Source of the DNA: an uncultured Lachnospiraceae bacterium
Lineage (GTDB): Bacteria; Bacillota; Clostridia; Lachnospirales; Lachnospiraceae
DNA: 54,485 nucleotides
Assembly: GCA_944380095.1 (NCBI GenBank)
Contig: CALWGP010000003.1
Location: 1 to 54,485 of the forward strand
Reading direction: 5' to 3'
In this document: positions 16,853-26,062 of the stretch, piece after piece
Numbering within the stretch: position 1 is the stretch's first letter
How the letters are laid out: each line of letters opens with the position of its first letter
Program-made: the position numbers and the translations under genes
The notes under the pieces: generated by a model
The model's database searches: none
What the model saw: only the letters and a program-made list of their open reading frames with translations
What the model was told of the DNA's origin: nothing

Positions 16853-17464
16853 ATGTTTGCTTATCTGATCGGTACCGTGGCGGAGGTTACGCAGGAAAAC
16901 CTGGTCCTGGAAGTCAACCGCATCGGCTATGATATCAGGATTCCGGCCAGCGCGGCCTCCCTTTTGCCGCCTGTCGGGGAAGAAGTGAAAATATATACTT
17001 ATACCAGCGTACGGGAGGACGGTATTTCGCTGTTTGGGTTTCTGACAAAGGATGATCTGGAAATGTATAGGCAGCTGGTTAACGTCAGCGGGATCGGCCC
17101 CAAAGCAGGCCTTTCCGTCCTTTCCGCCCTGTCCGCGGACGAACTGCGCCTGGCCGTGATCTCCCAGGATGAAAAAGCCATTGCAAAGGCGCCCGGCATC
17201 GGGAAAAAGACAGCCCAGCGCATTATCCTGGAGTTAAAAGACAGGATTTCCCTGGAAGACGCCTTTTTGCCTGCGCAGGAGCCGTCGGACAGGGCAGCTT
17301 CCGGCACGGCTCTCCTGGGACAGGCGCGTCAGGAAGCGGTAGAAGCCCTGACCGCTTTGGGATATTCCGCCTCCGAAGCGCTGCGCGCGGTAAAAGCCGT
17401 GGAGCAGGAGGATATGGATGTGGAGGACCTGCTGAAAGCGGCTTTGAAGAAAATGTATGGATGA
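16853..17464 (+). CDS. ruvA: Holliday junction branch-migration protein RuvA
   Basis: RuvA binds four-way DNA junctions and loads RuvB. The 203-residue protein has the N-terminal OB-fold (MFAYLIGTVAEV), tandem helix-hairpin-helix motifs (VSGIGPKAGLSVLS and APGIGKKTAQRIILELK) and the C-terminal domain III that contacts RuvB (EAVEALTALGYSASEA). It starts at ATG 16853 after TGGAGGG; the same CATGGAGGGAAA block occurs in the hairpin repeats. ruvB follows 21 bp after its stop. Confidence 0.96.
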   Translation: MFAYLIGTVAEVTQENLVLEVNRIGYDIRIPASAASLLPPVGEEVKIYTYTSVREDGISLFGFLTKDDLEMYRQLVNVSGIGPKAGLSVLSALSADELRLAVISQDEKAIAKAPGIGKKTAQRIILELKDRISLEDAFLPAQEPSDRAASGTALLGQARQEAVEALTALGYSASEALRAVKAVEQEDMDVEDLLKAALKKMYG

Positions 17465-17485
17465 TGGGACGGAGAGGATGCTCGT

Positions 17486-18496
17486 ATGCCGAGAATGATT
17501 GAGACCAGCCTGACGGAAGAAGATATCAAAATAGAGGGAAGCCTGCGGCCCAAGTACCTGAAGGATTATATCGGCCAGGAAAAGGTGAAGGCCGCCCTCA
17601 GGATTTATATTGAGGCGGCAAAGCAGCGGAAGGATGCCTTGGACCACGTGCTTTTCTACGGCCCGCCCGGTCTTGGAAAGACCTCGCTGGCCGGCATCAT
17701 CGCCAACGAGATGGGCGTGAATATGAAGATTACCAGCGGGCCGGCCATTGAAAAACCGGGGGAGATGGCCGCGATTTTAAACAACCTCCAGGAGGGGGAT
17801 CTCCTGTTTGTGGATGAAATCCACCGGCTCAACCGTCAGGTGGAAGAAGTCCTCTATCCCGCCATGGAGGATTTTGCCATTGATATTATGATCGGAAAAG
17901 GCGCGTCCGCCCGTTCCATCCGGCTGGAACTTCCCCGGTTTACCCTGGTTGGAGCCACTACCAGGGCCGGTCTTTTGACGGCGCCCCTCCGGGACCGTTT
18001 CGGAATGATCCATCATCTGGAATTTTATACGGTGGACGAGCTTTCCCTCATTATCCTGCATTCCGCACGGATCCTGGGAGTAAAGATCGAAGAAGAGGGA
18101 GCCAGGGAGCTGGCCAGAAGAAGCCGCGGGACGCCCCGGCTGGCTAACCGGATTTTAAAAAGGGTACGGGATTTTGCACAGGTGAAATATGACGGGGTGA
18201 TTACCCTTAAGGTGGCGCAGACGGCCCTGGACCTGATGGATGTGGACCGCATGGGGCTGGACCGGGTGGACAGGAGCCTGCTTTTGACCATGATTGAGAA
18301 GTTCGGGGGCGGCCCCGTGGGCTTAGATACGCTGGCGGCCTCCGTAGGGGAGGACTCCGGTACCATCGAAGACGTCTACGAGCCCTACCTTCTGATGAAC
18401 GGACTGATTGACCGCACGCCCAGGGGCCGGGTGGCGACCCAGCTGGCCTATCGTCATCTGGGCCTTTCCGGCGCTGCGCCGGCCGCGGATGAATGA
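17486..18496 (+). CDS. ruvB: Holliday junction DNA helicase RuvB
   Basis: RuvB is the hexameric AAA+ motor that drives branch migration with RuvA. The 336-residue length is normal. It has Walker [10 protein letters not shown] (about 58-66), Walker [10 protein letters not shown], the sensor region [18 protein letters not shown] and a C-terminal winged helix ([17 protein letters not shown]). It lies in an operon with ruvA. The promoter for zapA begins about 35 bp past its stop. Confidence 0.97.
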   Translation: MPRMIETSLTEEDIKIEGSLRPKYLKDYIGQEKVKAALRIYIEAAKQRKDALDHVLFYGPPGLGKTSLAGIIANEMGVNMKITSGPAIEKPGEMAAILNNLQEGDLLFVDEIHRLNRQVEEVLYPAMEDFAIDIMIGKGASARSIRLELPRFTLVGATTRAGLLTAPLRDRFGMIHHLEFYTVDELSLIILHSARILGVKIEEEGARELARRSRGTPRLANRILKRVRDFAQVKYDGVITLKVAQTALDLMDVDRMGLDRVDRSLLLTMIEKFGGGPVGLDTLAASVGEDSGTIEDVYEPYLLMNGLIDRTPRGRVATQLAYRHLGLSGAAPAADE

Positions 18497-18531
18497 GGCT
18501 GCCGGGCTTTTGCCTGCTTTGTCCGAAACGC

Positions 18532-18560
18532 TTGCAATTTGTCCTGACGCAGATTATAAT
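18532..18560 (+). promoter_or_regulatory. Sigma-A promoter for zapA
   Basis: TTGCAA (18532-18537) and TATAAT (18555-18560) with a 17-bp spacer, close to consensus. The start codon is 62 bp downstream. Confidence 0.8.
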
Positions 18561-18622
18561 AGATGTTGTATCAATTTTTGGATTGTACGGCAGATATTGT
18601 AGGATACGAGAGGTGCAGGGCC

Positions 18623-19039
18623 ATGGCAGTGAAAACGGATACGGAAGTGATCATCGGCGGGAGAGTGCTGACGCTGAGCGGCTACGAGAGCGAAGAATAC
18701 TTGCAGAAAGTGGCTTCTTATATCAACAATAAGCTGACCGAGTACAACCGGGTGGACAGTTTCCGCAGGCAGCCTGCGGAGATGCAGCATATCCTTCTTG
18801 AGCTTAACATTGCGGACGATTATTTCAAGGCTAAAAAACAGATCGACGGGATGCAGGAAGATGCGCAGTCCAGGGAAAAAGAACTCTACGACTTAAAGCA
18901 CGAGCTGATCGCAGCGCAGATCAAGCTGGAGAATACGGAGAAGTCCCTTCGCAACGCCCAGAGGCAGCTGCAGGATAACTCCAAACAGATTGTCCGTCTG
19001 GAGACGGAGATACGCAACGCCAAACAACGCAAACAATGA
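18623..19039 (+). CDS. zapA: Cell division protein ZapA
   Basis: ZapA binds and bundles FtsZ at the division site. The 138-residue protein has the N-terminal ZapA fold (TEVIIGGRVLTLSGYESEEY, then VASYINNKL and a helix to about 70). A long coiled coil runs to the C-terminus (LKHELIAAQIKLENTEKSL onward), longer than the Bacillus ZapA and usual in clostridia. ATG 18623, after AGAGGTG, matches the family start; an upstream extension to 18563 is unlikely because it runs through the promoter-proximal leader. A U32 gene follows, a common clostridial neighbour. Confidence 0.88.
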   Translation: MAVKTDTEVIIGGRVLTLSGYESEEYLQKVASYINNKLTEYNRVDSFRRQPAEMQHILLELNIADDYFKAKKQIDGMQEDAQSREKELYDLKHELIAAQIKLENTEKSLRNAQRQLQDNSKQIVRLETEIRNAKQRKQ

Positions 19040-19045
19040 TGAGCT

Positions 19046-19096
19046 GTCGCACAAACTGTATCGTATTTTCTGATCCTTTTTGTGCGGCGCTTTTTT
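19046..19096 (+). terminator. Terminator after zapA, large loop
   Basis: GTCGCACAAA (19046-19055) pairs with TTTGTGCGGC (19079-19088) with one G-U, then six T at 19091-19096. The loop is 23 nt. A possible promoter for the U32 gene (TTGTGC at 19080-19085, 16 bp, TACAAT at 19102-19107) overlaps its right arm. Confidence 0.55.
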
Positions 19097-19130
19097 ATAA
19101 TTACAATACTGGGAAAACGGGAACGACGGG

Positions 19131-21395
19131 ATGGAAACGAAAAAACAGGGAAAAAGGGCGGAGCTTTTGGCGCCTGCCGGCAACATGGAATGTTTGAAGG
19201 CCGCACTGGCTGCAGGGGCGGATGCGGTTTATCTGGGGGGAAGGCAGTTCGGCGCCCGTGCCTTTGCGGGAAATTTTGGCGACCAAGAGCTTCTGGATGC
19301 GCTGAAGCTGGCCCACTTCTGGAAGAAAAAAATATATCTGACCGTCAATACGCTGACCAAGGACAGGGAGCTGGAAGAACTGGTTGGCTGGCTGGCCCCG
19401 TTTTATGAAGCGGGGCTGGACGGGGTGATCGTACAGGACTTGGGCGTGCTGTGGAGCTGCCGGGAAGCGTTCCCAAAGCTGGAGCTGCATGCCAGTACGC
19501 AGATGACCGTAACGGAACCGGGAGCAGCCCTCTTTTTAAAATCCTTCGGGGTCAGCCGGATCGTGCCGGCCAGGGAGTTAAGCCTTCCCGAACTGGCCGA
19601 TCTGAAAGAAAAGACCGGGATGGAGCTGGAAACCTTTATCCATGGAGCGCTTTGCTACTGTTATTCCGGCCAGTGCCTGTTCTCCGGCTTCCTGGGGGGA
19701 CGCAGCGGGAACCGGGGCAGATGCGCCCAGCCATGCAGGCTGCCTTACCGGATTCAAAAAAACGGCAAGGTTTTGGAAAACGAACAGGGAATTTCCCCTT
19801 ATCCATTAAGCTTAAAGGATCTGTGCACCCTGCCCCTTTTGCCACAAATTTTGGAAGCAGGGATCGATTCCCTCAAAATCGAGGGAAGGATGAAAAGTCC
19901 GGAGTATGTGGCCGGAGTGACGGCGGTTTACCGGAAATATATGGATCTGTACGAAAAGGATCCTGACGGATACCGGGTGGATCCAAAAGACCGAAAGCTC
20001 CTGGAACAGCTGTATCTGCGTTCGGAGCAAAGCAGCGGCTATTACGAACGGCACAACGGCAGGGAAATGGTGACGCCCAAACGTCCGGGGTATGTGGGCT
20101 GCCCGGAAAGCCTGACAGAGGAAATCCGCCGGAAATATATCGACCGACCGTTGACCATGCCGGTCGATTTAAAAGCCGTCCTGAGGAAAGGACAGCCCTT
20201 TTTGCTGGAAGCGGTCTGCAGGGGGGGTCGAAAGACGGCGGAGGGAATGGTGGTCCAGCCGGCCAAAAGCAGGCCGCTGGATAAGGATACCCTGTCCAGA
20301 CAGCTGACCAAAACAGGCGGTTCCGTTTTTTATGTCCAAAACCTGTCCGTTGAACTGCAAGAGGATGTTTTTCTTCCTGTTTCCGCCCTGAATGACCTTC
20401 GGCGGCAGGTGCTGGAGTCGCTTTACGAAGAGATGGCGGATGCAGGACAAAGACCGAAAGCATGGCAGGATTTTGATACGGAAGGACAAAATACGGGTTT
20501 GGAGGACGGCGAAAAAGGGGTCTTTTTTGCCCTGACGTCCACCCCCGGTCAGGCGCTGGCTGTTTTGGAGTCCTTAAAAATCCGGCGTTTATATCTTCCG
20601 GCAGACGCGGTTTTTTCGGAAAACTGGAAGCCTGTCTGGGGCAGCGTTTCGGAAAGAAAAAGCGCGGATCCCGGGTTTTCCCTCTTTTTGACGCTTCCGG
20701 TCATCCTGCGTTCCTATTCGGAAGGATATCTGGAAGAACTGGAAAAATGGCTCAGGCAAGATCCCAAGGGCGTGGGAACGGACGGGATTATGGCCTGCAG
20801 CCTGTCGGGTCTGACATGGCTGCGCAGGATCGGCTGGAAAGGGAAAATTGCCCTGCAGCATACGGCCTATGTGTTTAACCAAAAGACGCACGACTTTTAC
20901 AGGAAGTATTTTGGGGCGGACAGCTATACGGCTTCCCTTGAGTTAAACCGCAGGGAACTGGAAGCGCTTCCTGTCAAAGACAGGGAAATGGTGGTTTACG
21001 GCCGCGCGCCCATGATGATCAGCGCAGGCTGCGTCAAAAAGACGGCGGGTCTTTGCAGCCTTTTGCGGACGCAGGAAAATCTTTTTTTGTCCGCAAAAGC
21101 GGTGGGCCCTTCCAAGGAAGAGGAAGTCTTTTGCCTCCAGGACCGTTACCAGGCCTGTTTCCCGGTCCGGATTGACTGCAGGCACTGCATGAACACCATT
21201 TACAATTCGGTGCCCCTGTCTTTGCACCAGTACATAGAGGAGATAAAAGCCTGCGGCGTCAGGGCGCTGCGGCTGGACTTTACGGTGGAAGACGGCAGGG
21301 AAACAAAAAAGATTTTGGAGCTTTTTTCGGGCGGACTTTTGGCCCCGCAAGACTATGCCTATACCACCGGTCATTATAAAAAAGGAGTACAGTAA
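19131..21395 (+). CDS. U32 family protein with C-terminal DUF3656-type region
   Basis: The 754-residue cytoplasmic protein starts with the U32 barrel (ELLAPAGNMECLKAALAAGADAVYLGG). It carries the family signature ETFIHGALCYCYSGQCLFS near 165-185, with a further Cys set (GRCAQPCRLPYR), and ends in a DUF3656-like region. Characterised relatives of this long type (TrhP, RlhA) take part in hydroxylation of tRNA or rRNA rather than in proteolysis, and Cys clusters fit a metal centre. Which RNA is modified cannot be told here. It lies between zapA and a SEDS gene whose GTG start is only 3 bp after its stop. Confidence 0.88.
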   Translation: METKKQGKRAELLAPAGNMECLKAALAAGADAVYLGGRQFGARAFAGNFGDQELLDALKLAHFWKKKIYLTVNTLTKDRELEELVGWLAPFYEAGLDGVIVQDLGVLWSCREAFPKLELHASTQMTVTEPGAALFLKSFGVSRIVPARELSLPELADLKEKTGMELETFIHGALCYCYSGQCLFSGFLGGRSGNRGRCAQPCRLPYRIQKNGKVLENEQGISPYPLSLKDLCTLPLLPQILEAGIDSLKIEGRMKSPEYVAGVTAVYRKYMDLYEKDPDGYRVDPKDRKLLEQLYLRSEQSSGYYERHNGREMVTPKRPGYVGCPESLTEEIRRKYIDRPLTMPVDLKAVLRKGQPFLLEAVCRGGRKTAEGMVVQPAKSRPLDKDTLSRQLTKTGGSVFYVQNLSVELQEDVFLPVSALNDLRRQVLESLYEEMADAGQRPKAWQDFDTEGQNTGLEDGEKGVFFALTSTPGQALAVLESLKIRRLYLPADAVFSENWKPVWGSVSERKSADPGFSLFLTLPVILRSYSEGYLEELEKWLRQDPKGVGTDGIMACSLSGLTWLRRIGWKGKIALQHTAYVFNQKTHDFYRKYFGADSYTASLELNRRELEALPVKDREMVVYGRAPMMISAGCVKKTAGLCSLLRTQENLFLSAKAVGPSKEEEVFCLQDRYQACFPVRIDCRHCMNTIYNSVPLSLHQYIEEIKACGVRALRLDFTVEDGRETKKILELFSGGLLAPQDYAYTTGHYKKGVQ

Positions 21396-21397
21396 AA

Positions 21398-22753
21398 GTG
21401 GTCTATTGGATCGTGACCTATTCCAAATACGGGATCGTCCTGTTTTTGATGCTGTTTTTAGCCTGTGGTTTTTATTCCCTCCGCTATGAGGATGTGCGCC
21501 TGCAGGCCAGAACCGCTGCCTGTCAGGGCGTTTTCCTCTTTCTGACCCAGTTTCTGGCTTATCTGACCATCGTCCTGAAAATGCAGGAGCTAAAATACCT
21601 GCTTTTTTATGCGGTGCTTCAGCTTTTGACGCTGGCCCTCCCCCTGATGGCGTCGATCCTTTATGAAGGGGTCAGCAGGATTTTGTATAATCATATGTGC
21701 ATGCTTTTAAGCGCCGGCCTGATCCTTTTGACCCGGCTGGACCTGGGCAAGGCGGGCCGCCAGCTTTTTATCGCTTCCGCGGCTTTTGTGCTGGGGCTTT
21801 TTGTCCCCTGGGGGATGAAGAAGGTGAAAAATCCGGAAAAGCTGGGATGGGCTTTTGCAGGGGCAGGGATTGCAGCGCTGGGCGCCGTGCTGGTATTGGG
21901 CCAGGTCACGCATGGTTCACGGCTTTCCTGGACCGTAGGAGGCATTACTTTCCAGCCTTCGGAATTTGTAAAAATTCTTTATATCTGTTTCCTGGCGGCT
22001 GTTTTCTGTAAGGAAATCCGCATGGGGAAAGTGATTTGTTCCGCGCTTGCGGCGGGGCTGCACGTACTGATCCTTGTTTTGTCCAGGGACTTGGGGAGTG
22101 CGCTGATTTTTTTTGCCGTTTATGTGATGATGCTTACCGTGGCAACCCACAGGCTGTGGTATCCCCTGGTTGGGCTTGTTTTGGGGGCCGGCGCTTCCGT
22201 GGTGGCCTACCGCCTGTTTTCCCATGTGCGGGTGAGGGTACAGGCATGGAGGGATCCCTGGAGCGTCATTGACGACCAGGGATACCAGATCACCCAGTCT
22301 TTGTTTGCCATCAGCAGGGGCGGGCTGTTTGGCTTAGGGCTTGGTGAGGGAACGCCCCAGGATATTCCCTATGTGGAGACGGATTTTATTTTTGCCGCTT
22401 TGGCGGAGGAAATGGGACTGCTGTTTTGCATCGGCATAATTCTGACCGGGATGATCCTGTTTTGGAGGATCCTGCGTCTGTCTGCCGGAATGAAGGAAGG
22501 GTTTTACCGAAACGCGGCCGCAGGCATCGGCCTTCTTTATGCGTTCCAGATGTTTCTGACCGTGGGAGGGGGGACCCGTTTTATCCCCCTTACGGGGGTG
22601 ACGCTGCCTTTGGTCAGTTACGGCGGAAGCAGCGTTATGACGACGATCCTGATGTTTTCCGTGATCCAGGGGCTGTACCAGCAGCGTTATGAAGAGGAGA
22701 CCAGACTTGAAAAAGAAAGAAGAAGTAAAGCCCGCCAAAAGGCGGAAAAATAG
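21398..22753 (+). CDS. SEDS peptidoglycan glycosyltransferase (FtsW/RodA/SpoVE family)
   Basis: SEDS proteins polymerise glycan strands from lipid II in the membrane, together with a class B PBP. The 451-residue protein has many hydrophobic helices, the conserved SRDLGSALIFF (with the catalytic-type Asp), WTVGGITFQPSEFVKI, an external loop with DQGYQITQSLFAI, and the C-terminal TLPLVSYGGSSV. The start is GTG 21398, behind AAAGGAG, 3 bp after the U32 stop. The next gene encodes a PBP and overlaps its end. Which of FtsW, RodA or SpoVE it corresponds to is not clear; the PBP partner looks like the short PbpA type. Confidence 0.9.
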   Translation: MVYWIVTYSKYGIVLFLMLFLACGFYSLRYEDVRLQARTAACQGVFLFLTQFLAYLTIVLKMQELKYLLFYAVLQLLTLALPLMASILYEGVSRILYNHMCMLLSAGLILLTRLDLGKAGRQLFIASAAFVLGLFVPWGMKKVKNPEKLGWAFAGAGIAALGAVLVLGQVTHGSRLSWTVGGITFQPSEFVKILYICFLAAVFCKEIRMGKVICSALAAGLHVLILVLSRDLGSALIFFAVYVMMLTVATHRLWYPLVGLVLGAGASVVAYRLFSHVRVRVQAWRDPWSVIDDQGYQITQSLFAISRGGLFGLGLGEGTPQDIPYVETDFIFAALAEEMGLLFCIGIILTGMILFWRILRLSAGMKEGFYRNAAAGIGLLYAFQMFLTVGGGTRFIPLTGVTLPLVSYGGSSVMTTILMFSVIQGLYQQRYEEETRLEKERRSKARQKAEK

Positions 22754-24146
22754 GGAGCTTTATCTGTTCGGGGGCCTGTTTACCGCCCTGTTTGCAGCCC
22801 TGTTTGTCTATCTGTCCGTTTATGTGGCATCCAACCACGAAGAACTGTTCAACAACAGCTACAATTCCAGGCAGCGGGTTTTGGCGGCGCAGAACCGGAG
22901 GGGGAGCATCTATTCCGCAGACGGGGAGACGCTGGCCTGTACGGTGTCGGAAGACGGGACCGAGGTGCGTCAATATCCTTTCGGGTCCGTGTTTGCCCAT
23001 GTGGTGGGATATACCGCCCAGGGGAAGTCCGGCCTGGAAGAACTGGAAAATTACGCCCTGTCCAATTCCGATATCCCGCAGAAGGAACGGTTTGAGAATG
23101 AGCAAAACGGACGGAAAAATCCTGGAAACGATGTTTACAGCACGTTGGACACAGGGGTACAGCAGGCGGCCTATGACGCTCTTGGCGCATACCGCGGCGC
23201 TATCGTGGCTACGGAAGTGGAAACCGGACGGATTGTGGCCATGGTCAGCAAACCGGATTTCGACCCAAACCAGATTTCTGCGGACTGGGAGAAGATCAGC
23301 CAGGACACGGAGAATGCGGTTTTGTTAAACCGTGTTACCCAGGGGCTCTATCCCCCCGGTTCTACGTTTAAAATTGTCACGGCCCTGGCCTATCTGCGCC
23401 AGTTTCCGGACACCTGGCAGGACTACAGCTACCAGTGCACCGGCGTTTTTCAAAGCGGGGAAAACAGGATTACCTGTTTCCACGGTTCCGTGCACGGCCA
23501 GGTAGACCTGCAGACGTCTTTTGCAAAGTCCTGCAACTGTTCTTTCGCAAACCTGGGCCTTATGCTGCCCAGGGAAGAATTCGGGGATACCATTGACAGC
23601 CTTTTGTTTCACGAAAAACTTCCCATTGAACTGCCTTATCGCCAGTCGGGGGCGGACATCGGCGCAGACAGCCCGGATGCGGACGTAATCCAGACTGCGA
23701 TCGGCCAGGGGAAAACGCAGATGACGCCCATGCACTTAAACCTGATTACCATGGCAATCGCCAATGAAGGCGTTTTGATGAAGCCGTATCTGGTGGACCG
23801 GGTGGAAAACGCCTACGGGGAGGCCATGGATACAAACAGCCCGCAGGAATACGGACAGCTTTTGAGCCGGGAAGAAGCCGCTGTCCTGACGTCTTTGATG
23901 GAATCCGTGGTGACGGAAGGGACCGGGAGACAGCTTCAGGGCCGTTCCTATACGGCGGCCGGAAAAACGGGAAGCGCGGAGTTTTCCGACGACACGGATG
24001 AATCCCATGCGTGGTTTACGGGGTTTGCCCCCGCCCAGGATCCCAAGATTGCCGTAACGGTGGTGGTAGAGAGCATCGGATCCGGGGGAGATTATGCCGT
24101 GCCGCTGGCCCGGCGGGTTTTTGACGCATATTTTGAGGAAAACTAA
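22707..24146 (+). CDS. Class B penicillin-binding protein (PbpA/FtsI-like transpeptidase)
   Basis: This cross-links peptidoglycan, presumably with the SEDS protein encoded just before. With the start used here it has 479 residues: a Lys/Arg-rich cytoplasmic end, one membrane helix (about 22-42), a short pedestal domain and the transpeptidase. Active residues are Ser219 in STFK, Ser275-Cys-Asn277, and Lys420 in KTG. The pedestal is short compared with FtsI, as in PbpA-type proteins. TTG 22707 has GAGGAG seven bases upstream; ATG 22689 has no visible ribosome site and a larger overlap with the SEDS gene, so I prefer 22707. Confidence 0.88.
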   Translation: MKKKEEVKPAKRRKNRELYLFGGLFTALFAALFVYLSVYVASNHEELFNNSYNSRQRVLAAQNRRGSIYSADGETLACTVSEDGTEVRQYPFGSVFAHVVGYTAQGKSGLEELENYALSNSDIPQKERFENEQNGRKNPGNDVYSTLDTGVQQAAYDALGAYRGAIVATEVETGRIVAMVSKPDFDPNQISADWEKISQDTENAVLLNRVTQGLYPPGSTFKIVTALAYLRQFPDTWQDYSYQCTGVFQSGENRITCFHGSVHGQVDLQTSFAKSCNCSFANLGLMLPREEFGDTIDSLLFHEKLPIELPYRQSGADIGADSPDADVIQTAIGQGKTQMTPMHLNLITMAIANEGVLMKPYLVDRVENAYGEAMDTNSPQEYGQLLSREEAAVLTSLMESVVTEGTGRQLQGRSYTAAGKTGSAEFSDDTDESHAWFTGFAPAQDPKIAVTVVVESIGSGGDYAVPLARRVFDAYFEEN

Positions 24147-24204
24147 GACTTTTTCCAAATCCCGGACGCCCCGGATGGAAACTGCTGTTTTTTAGAAAGA
24201 GGAC

Positions 24205-24233
24205 TTGCCCTGCGTCCTGTTTTAGGATATACT
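24205..24233 (+). promoter_or_regulatory. Promoter for the Nudix gene
   Basis: TTGCCC (24205-24210) and TATACT (24228-24233) with a 17-bp spacer; the GTG start is 39 bp downstream of the -10 box. Confidence 0.75.
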
Positions 24234-24272
24234 TGTTTGCAGGTAAGATATCGCCGGACAGGAGGAATTGCA

Positions 24273-24725
24273 GTGATTGAAGCAACCAGCTGCGGCGGTG
24301 TAGTAATTTTCCGGGGAAAGATCCTCCTTCTTTATAAGAATTACCGCAATAAGTACGAGGGATGGGTTTTGCCCAAGGGAACCGTAGAAGCGGGCGAGGA
24401 CTATAAGCAGACCGCGCTCCGAGAAGTTCTGGAAGAGACCGGCTCCAGGGCTTCCATCATCAAATATGTGGGACGCAGCGAGTATTCGTTCAACGTGCCG
24501 GAGGACACAGTGGAGAAAGAAGTCCACTGGTATTTAATGATGGCGGACAGTTATTACAGTAAGCCGCAAAGAGAAGAATATTTCGTAGATTCCGGATTTT
24601 ACAAATACCATGAAGCCTATCATTTGCTGAAATTTGCCAATGAAAAGCAGATTCTGGAAAAGGCATACCATGAGTACCTTGAGCTAAAGAAGAGTAATCT
24701 CTGGGGCAATCGAAAATATTACTGA
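24273..24725 (+). CDS. Nudix hydrolase
   Basis: The 150-residue enzyme carries a complete Nudix box, G-TVEAG-E-DYKQTAL-REVLEETG (about residues 41-63), so it should hydrolyse a nucleoside diphosphate linked to another group. The small-molecule target is not apparent; the form resembles diadenosine-polyphosphate or mutT-like hydrolases. GTG 24273 with AGGAGG seven bases upstream is the start. It has its own promoter and a downstream hairpin, so it is probably monocistronic. It is one of three Nudix domains in this window. Confidence 0.88.
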   Translation: MIEATSCGGVVIFRGKILLLYKNYRNKYEGWVLPKGTVEAGEDYKQTALREVLEETGSRASIIKYVGRSEYSFNVPEDTVEKEVHWYLMMADSYYSKPQREEYFVDSGFYKYHEAYHLLKFANEKQILEKAYHEYLELKKSNLWGNRKYY

Positions 24726-24731
24726 AAACAG

Positions 24732-24768
24732 GGGCCGTCGCAGGAAATGAAACGGAAAGCGGCGGCCC
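24732..24768 (+). terminator. Hairpin after the Nudix gene
   Basis: GGGCCGTCGC (24732-24741) pairs over 10 bp with GCGGCGGCCC (24759-24768), one pair being G-U. The T-tract after it is poor (TCTGTCTAT), so termination is possible but not certain. Confidence 0.5.
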
Positions 24769-24844
24769 TCTGTCTATAACCGCAGATTTCCGGGTATATT
24801 TATTTTGAAGGAAGTTTAGTCAAACGAACAGGACAGCCCGAAAT

Positions 24845-25174
24845 ATGAAATTTTATGACAGCCTATACTTATCAGAATCCATCGAAAAACCGAACCGTGC
24901 CAAAAGACGGCTTTTTTTCGGCGTGGGGTGCAGCGGCCTTTATGTGATTTCCCTGGCACGCAATACGGACCAGCTGGACATTTTTTCCGCTGCCCTGTTA
25001 AAACAGAAATATTTTGATAAGAAGTCCCTCGTGATCGTGGGGATCGCTGCAGGCAGGCAGGAGGCTGTGGGCCTGGTGGAACAGATGCTTAGGGATGCCG
25101 GGGCCGCCGGAAGGGAAGGGGATATCAAGGGATATCTGCTGGAGGAGATGGCGCGCAAAAGGAGGAAAGGATGA
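24845..25174 (+). CDS. Small conserved protein of unknown function
   Basis: The 109-residue protein is soluble-looking, with a hydrophobic mid-part (GCSGLYVISLA, SLVIVGIAAG) and a basic tail (ARKRRKG). I do not recognise a named domain. The coupling is telling: its stop overlaps the start of the DUF2953 gene by 4 bp (ATGA at 25171-25174), and that gene is followed by ytfJ, so it belongs to a likely sporulation-linked operon. The ribosome site before ATG 24845 is weak. Confidence 0.7.
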   Translation: MKFYDSLYLSESIEKPNRAKRRLFFGVGCSGLYVISLARNTDQLDIFSAALLKQKYFDKKSLVIVGIAAGRQEAVGLVEQMLRDAGAAGREGDIKGYLLEEMARKRRKG

Positions 25175-26061
25175 CCGCTGTTTTGGCGATTGCAAAGGGA
25201 ATCGGCATCTTTTTGCTGGTTTTGCTGACGCTTTTGATACTGGTTCTGCTGGCAGCCCTCTTTGTGCCGGTGCGCTACCGGGCAGAAGGGGAGTACCGGG
25301 ACGGCTTTTGGGCACGGGCCAGCGCAGCCTGGTTCTTCGGCCTGGTCCGGCTGAACCTATCCTTGGATAACGAGTTTTCGGCCTCGGTCCGGGCGGCGGG
25401 GATTTTGCTGTATCCTCCCCGGACAAAAAAAACGGGGGAAAAAGAAGGAAGCACCGAAGAAACAAAGGAAGTCCCTAAGCGGGAAGAAGAAACCGGGACC
25501 GGGGATTTTTCCGGACCGTCGGACGCTTTCGGTCCCATGGGCCGTTTTGAAGCGCAGGATCCGGATCCTTTTGAAACTGTAGACAAAAAGACGGCGGGGA
25601 AGACGTCTTCCAAAAGGGTACCTCTTCTTAGAAAAATCCGCCGGCTGAAGGATCGTTTCCGTGAAAAGCGGACGGACGCCGAACGGATAAAAAGCCGCCT
25701 GCTGTGGTACTGGCGCCTTCTGGAAAGGGAGGACAGCCGCCGGGCGCTGAACCGTGTAGGCGGGGAATTTAGACGATTGCTTTCCCACTGCCTTCCTCAA
25801 AAGGGAATGGTCTGTGTGACCGCAGGCGCCCGGGATCCGGCTGTTACGGGCGGCCTGCTGGCGCTGGAAGGGATGCTGTACCCGCTTTTGTGCGGCCGTA
25901 TTGTGATCCTGCCGGATTTTGAAACTCCCCGGCTGGAGGGGACGTTTTGGGTGAAAGGAAGAATACAGGCCTGCGTGGTATGTTACTGCATCCTGCGGGT
26001 TGTTTTGAATCGAGAGTGCCGGCTGCTTCTGGCGCGGCTGCGAAAAAAGGAGGAAGCTTAA
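25171..26061 (+). CDS. DUF2953 domain-containing membrane protein (YtfI-like)
   Basis: The 296-residue protein has an N-terminal membrane helix (about 8-32) and then PVRYRAEGEYRDG, typical of DUF2953. A charged, low-complexity region rich in Glu/Lys/Thr spans about 85-165. The conserved C-terminal part includes PDFETPRLEGTFWVKGRIQ. Its direct downstream neighbour is the ytfJ homologue, as in Bacillus where ytfI-ytfJ form a pair. The function of DUF2953 is not defined, but pairing with a germination/sporulation gene suggests a spore-related role. Confidence 0.85.
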   Translation: MTAVLAIAKGIGIFLLVLLTLLILVLLAALFVPVRYRAEGEYRDGFWARASAAWFFGLVRLNLSLDNEFSASVRAAGILLYPPRTKKTGEKEGSTEETKEVPKREEETGTGDFSGPSDAFGPMGRFEAQDPDPFETVDKKTAGKTSSKRVPLLRKIRRLKDRFREKRTDAERIKSRLLWYWRLLEREDSRRALNRVGGEFRRLLSHCLPQKGMVCVTAGARDPAVTGGLLALEGMLYPLLCGRIVILPDFETPRLEGTFWVKGRIQACVVCYCILRVVLNRECRLLLARLRKKEEA

Positions 26062-26062
26062 G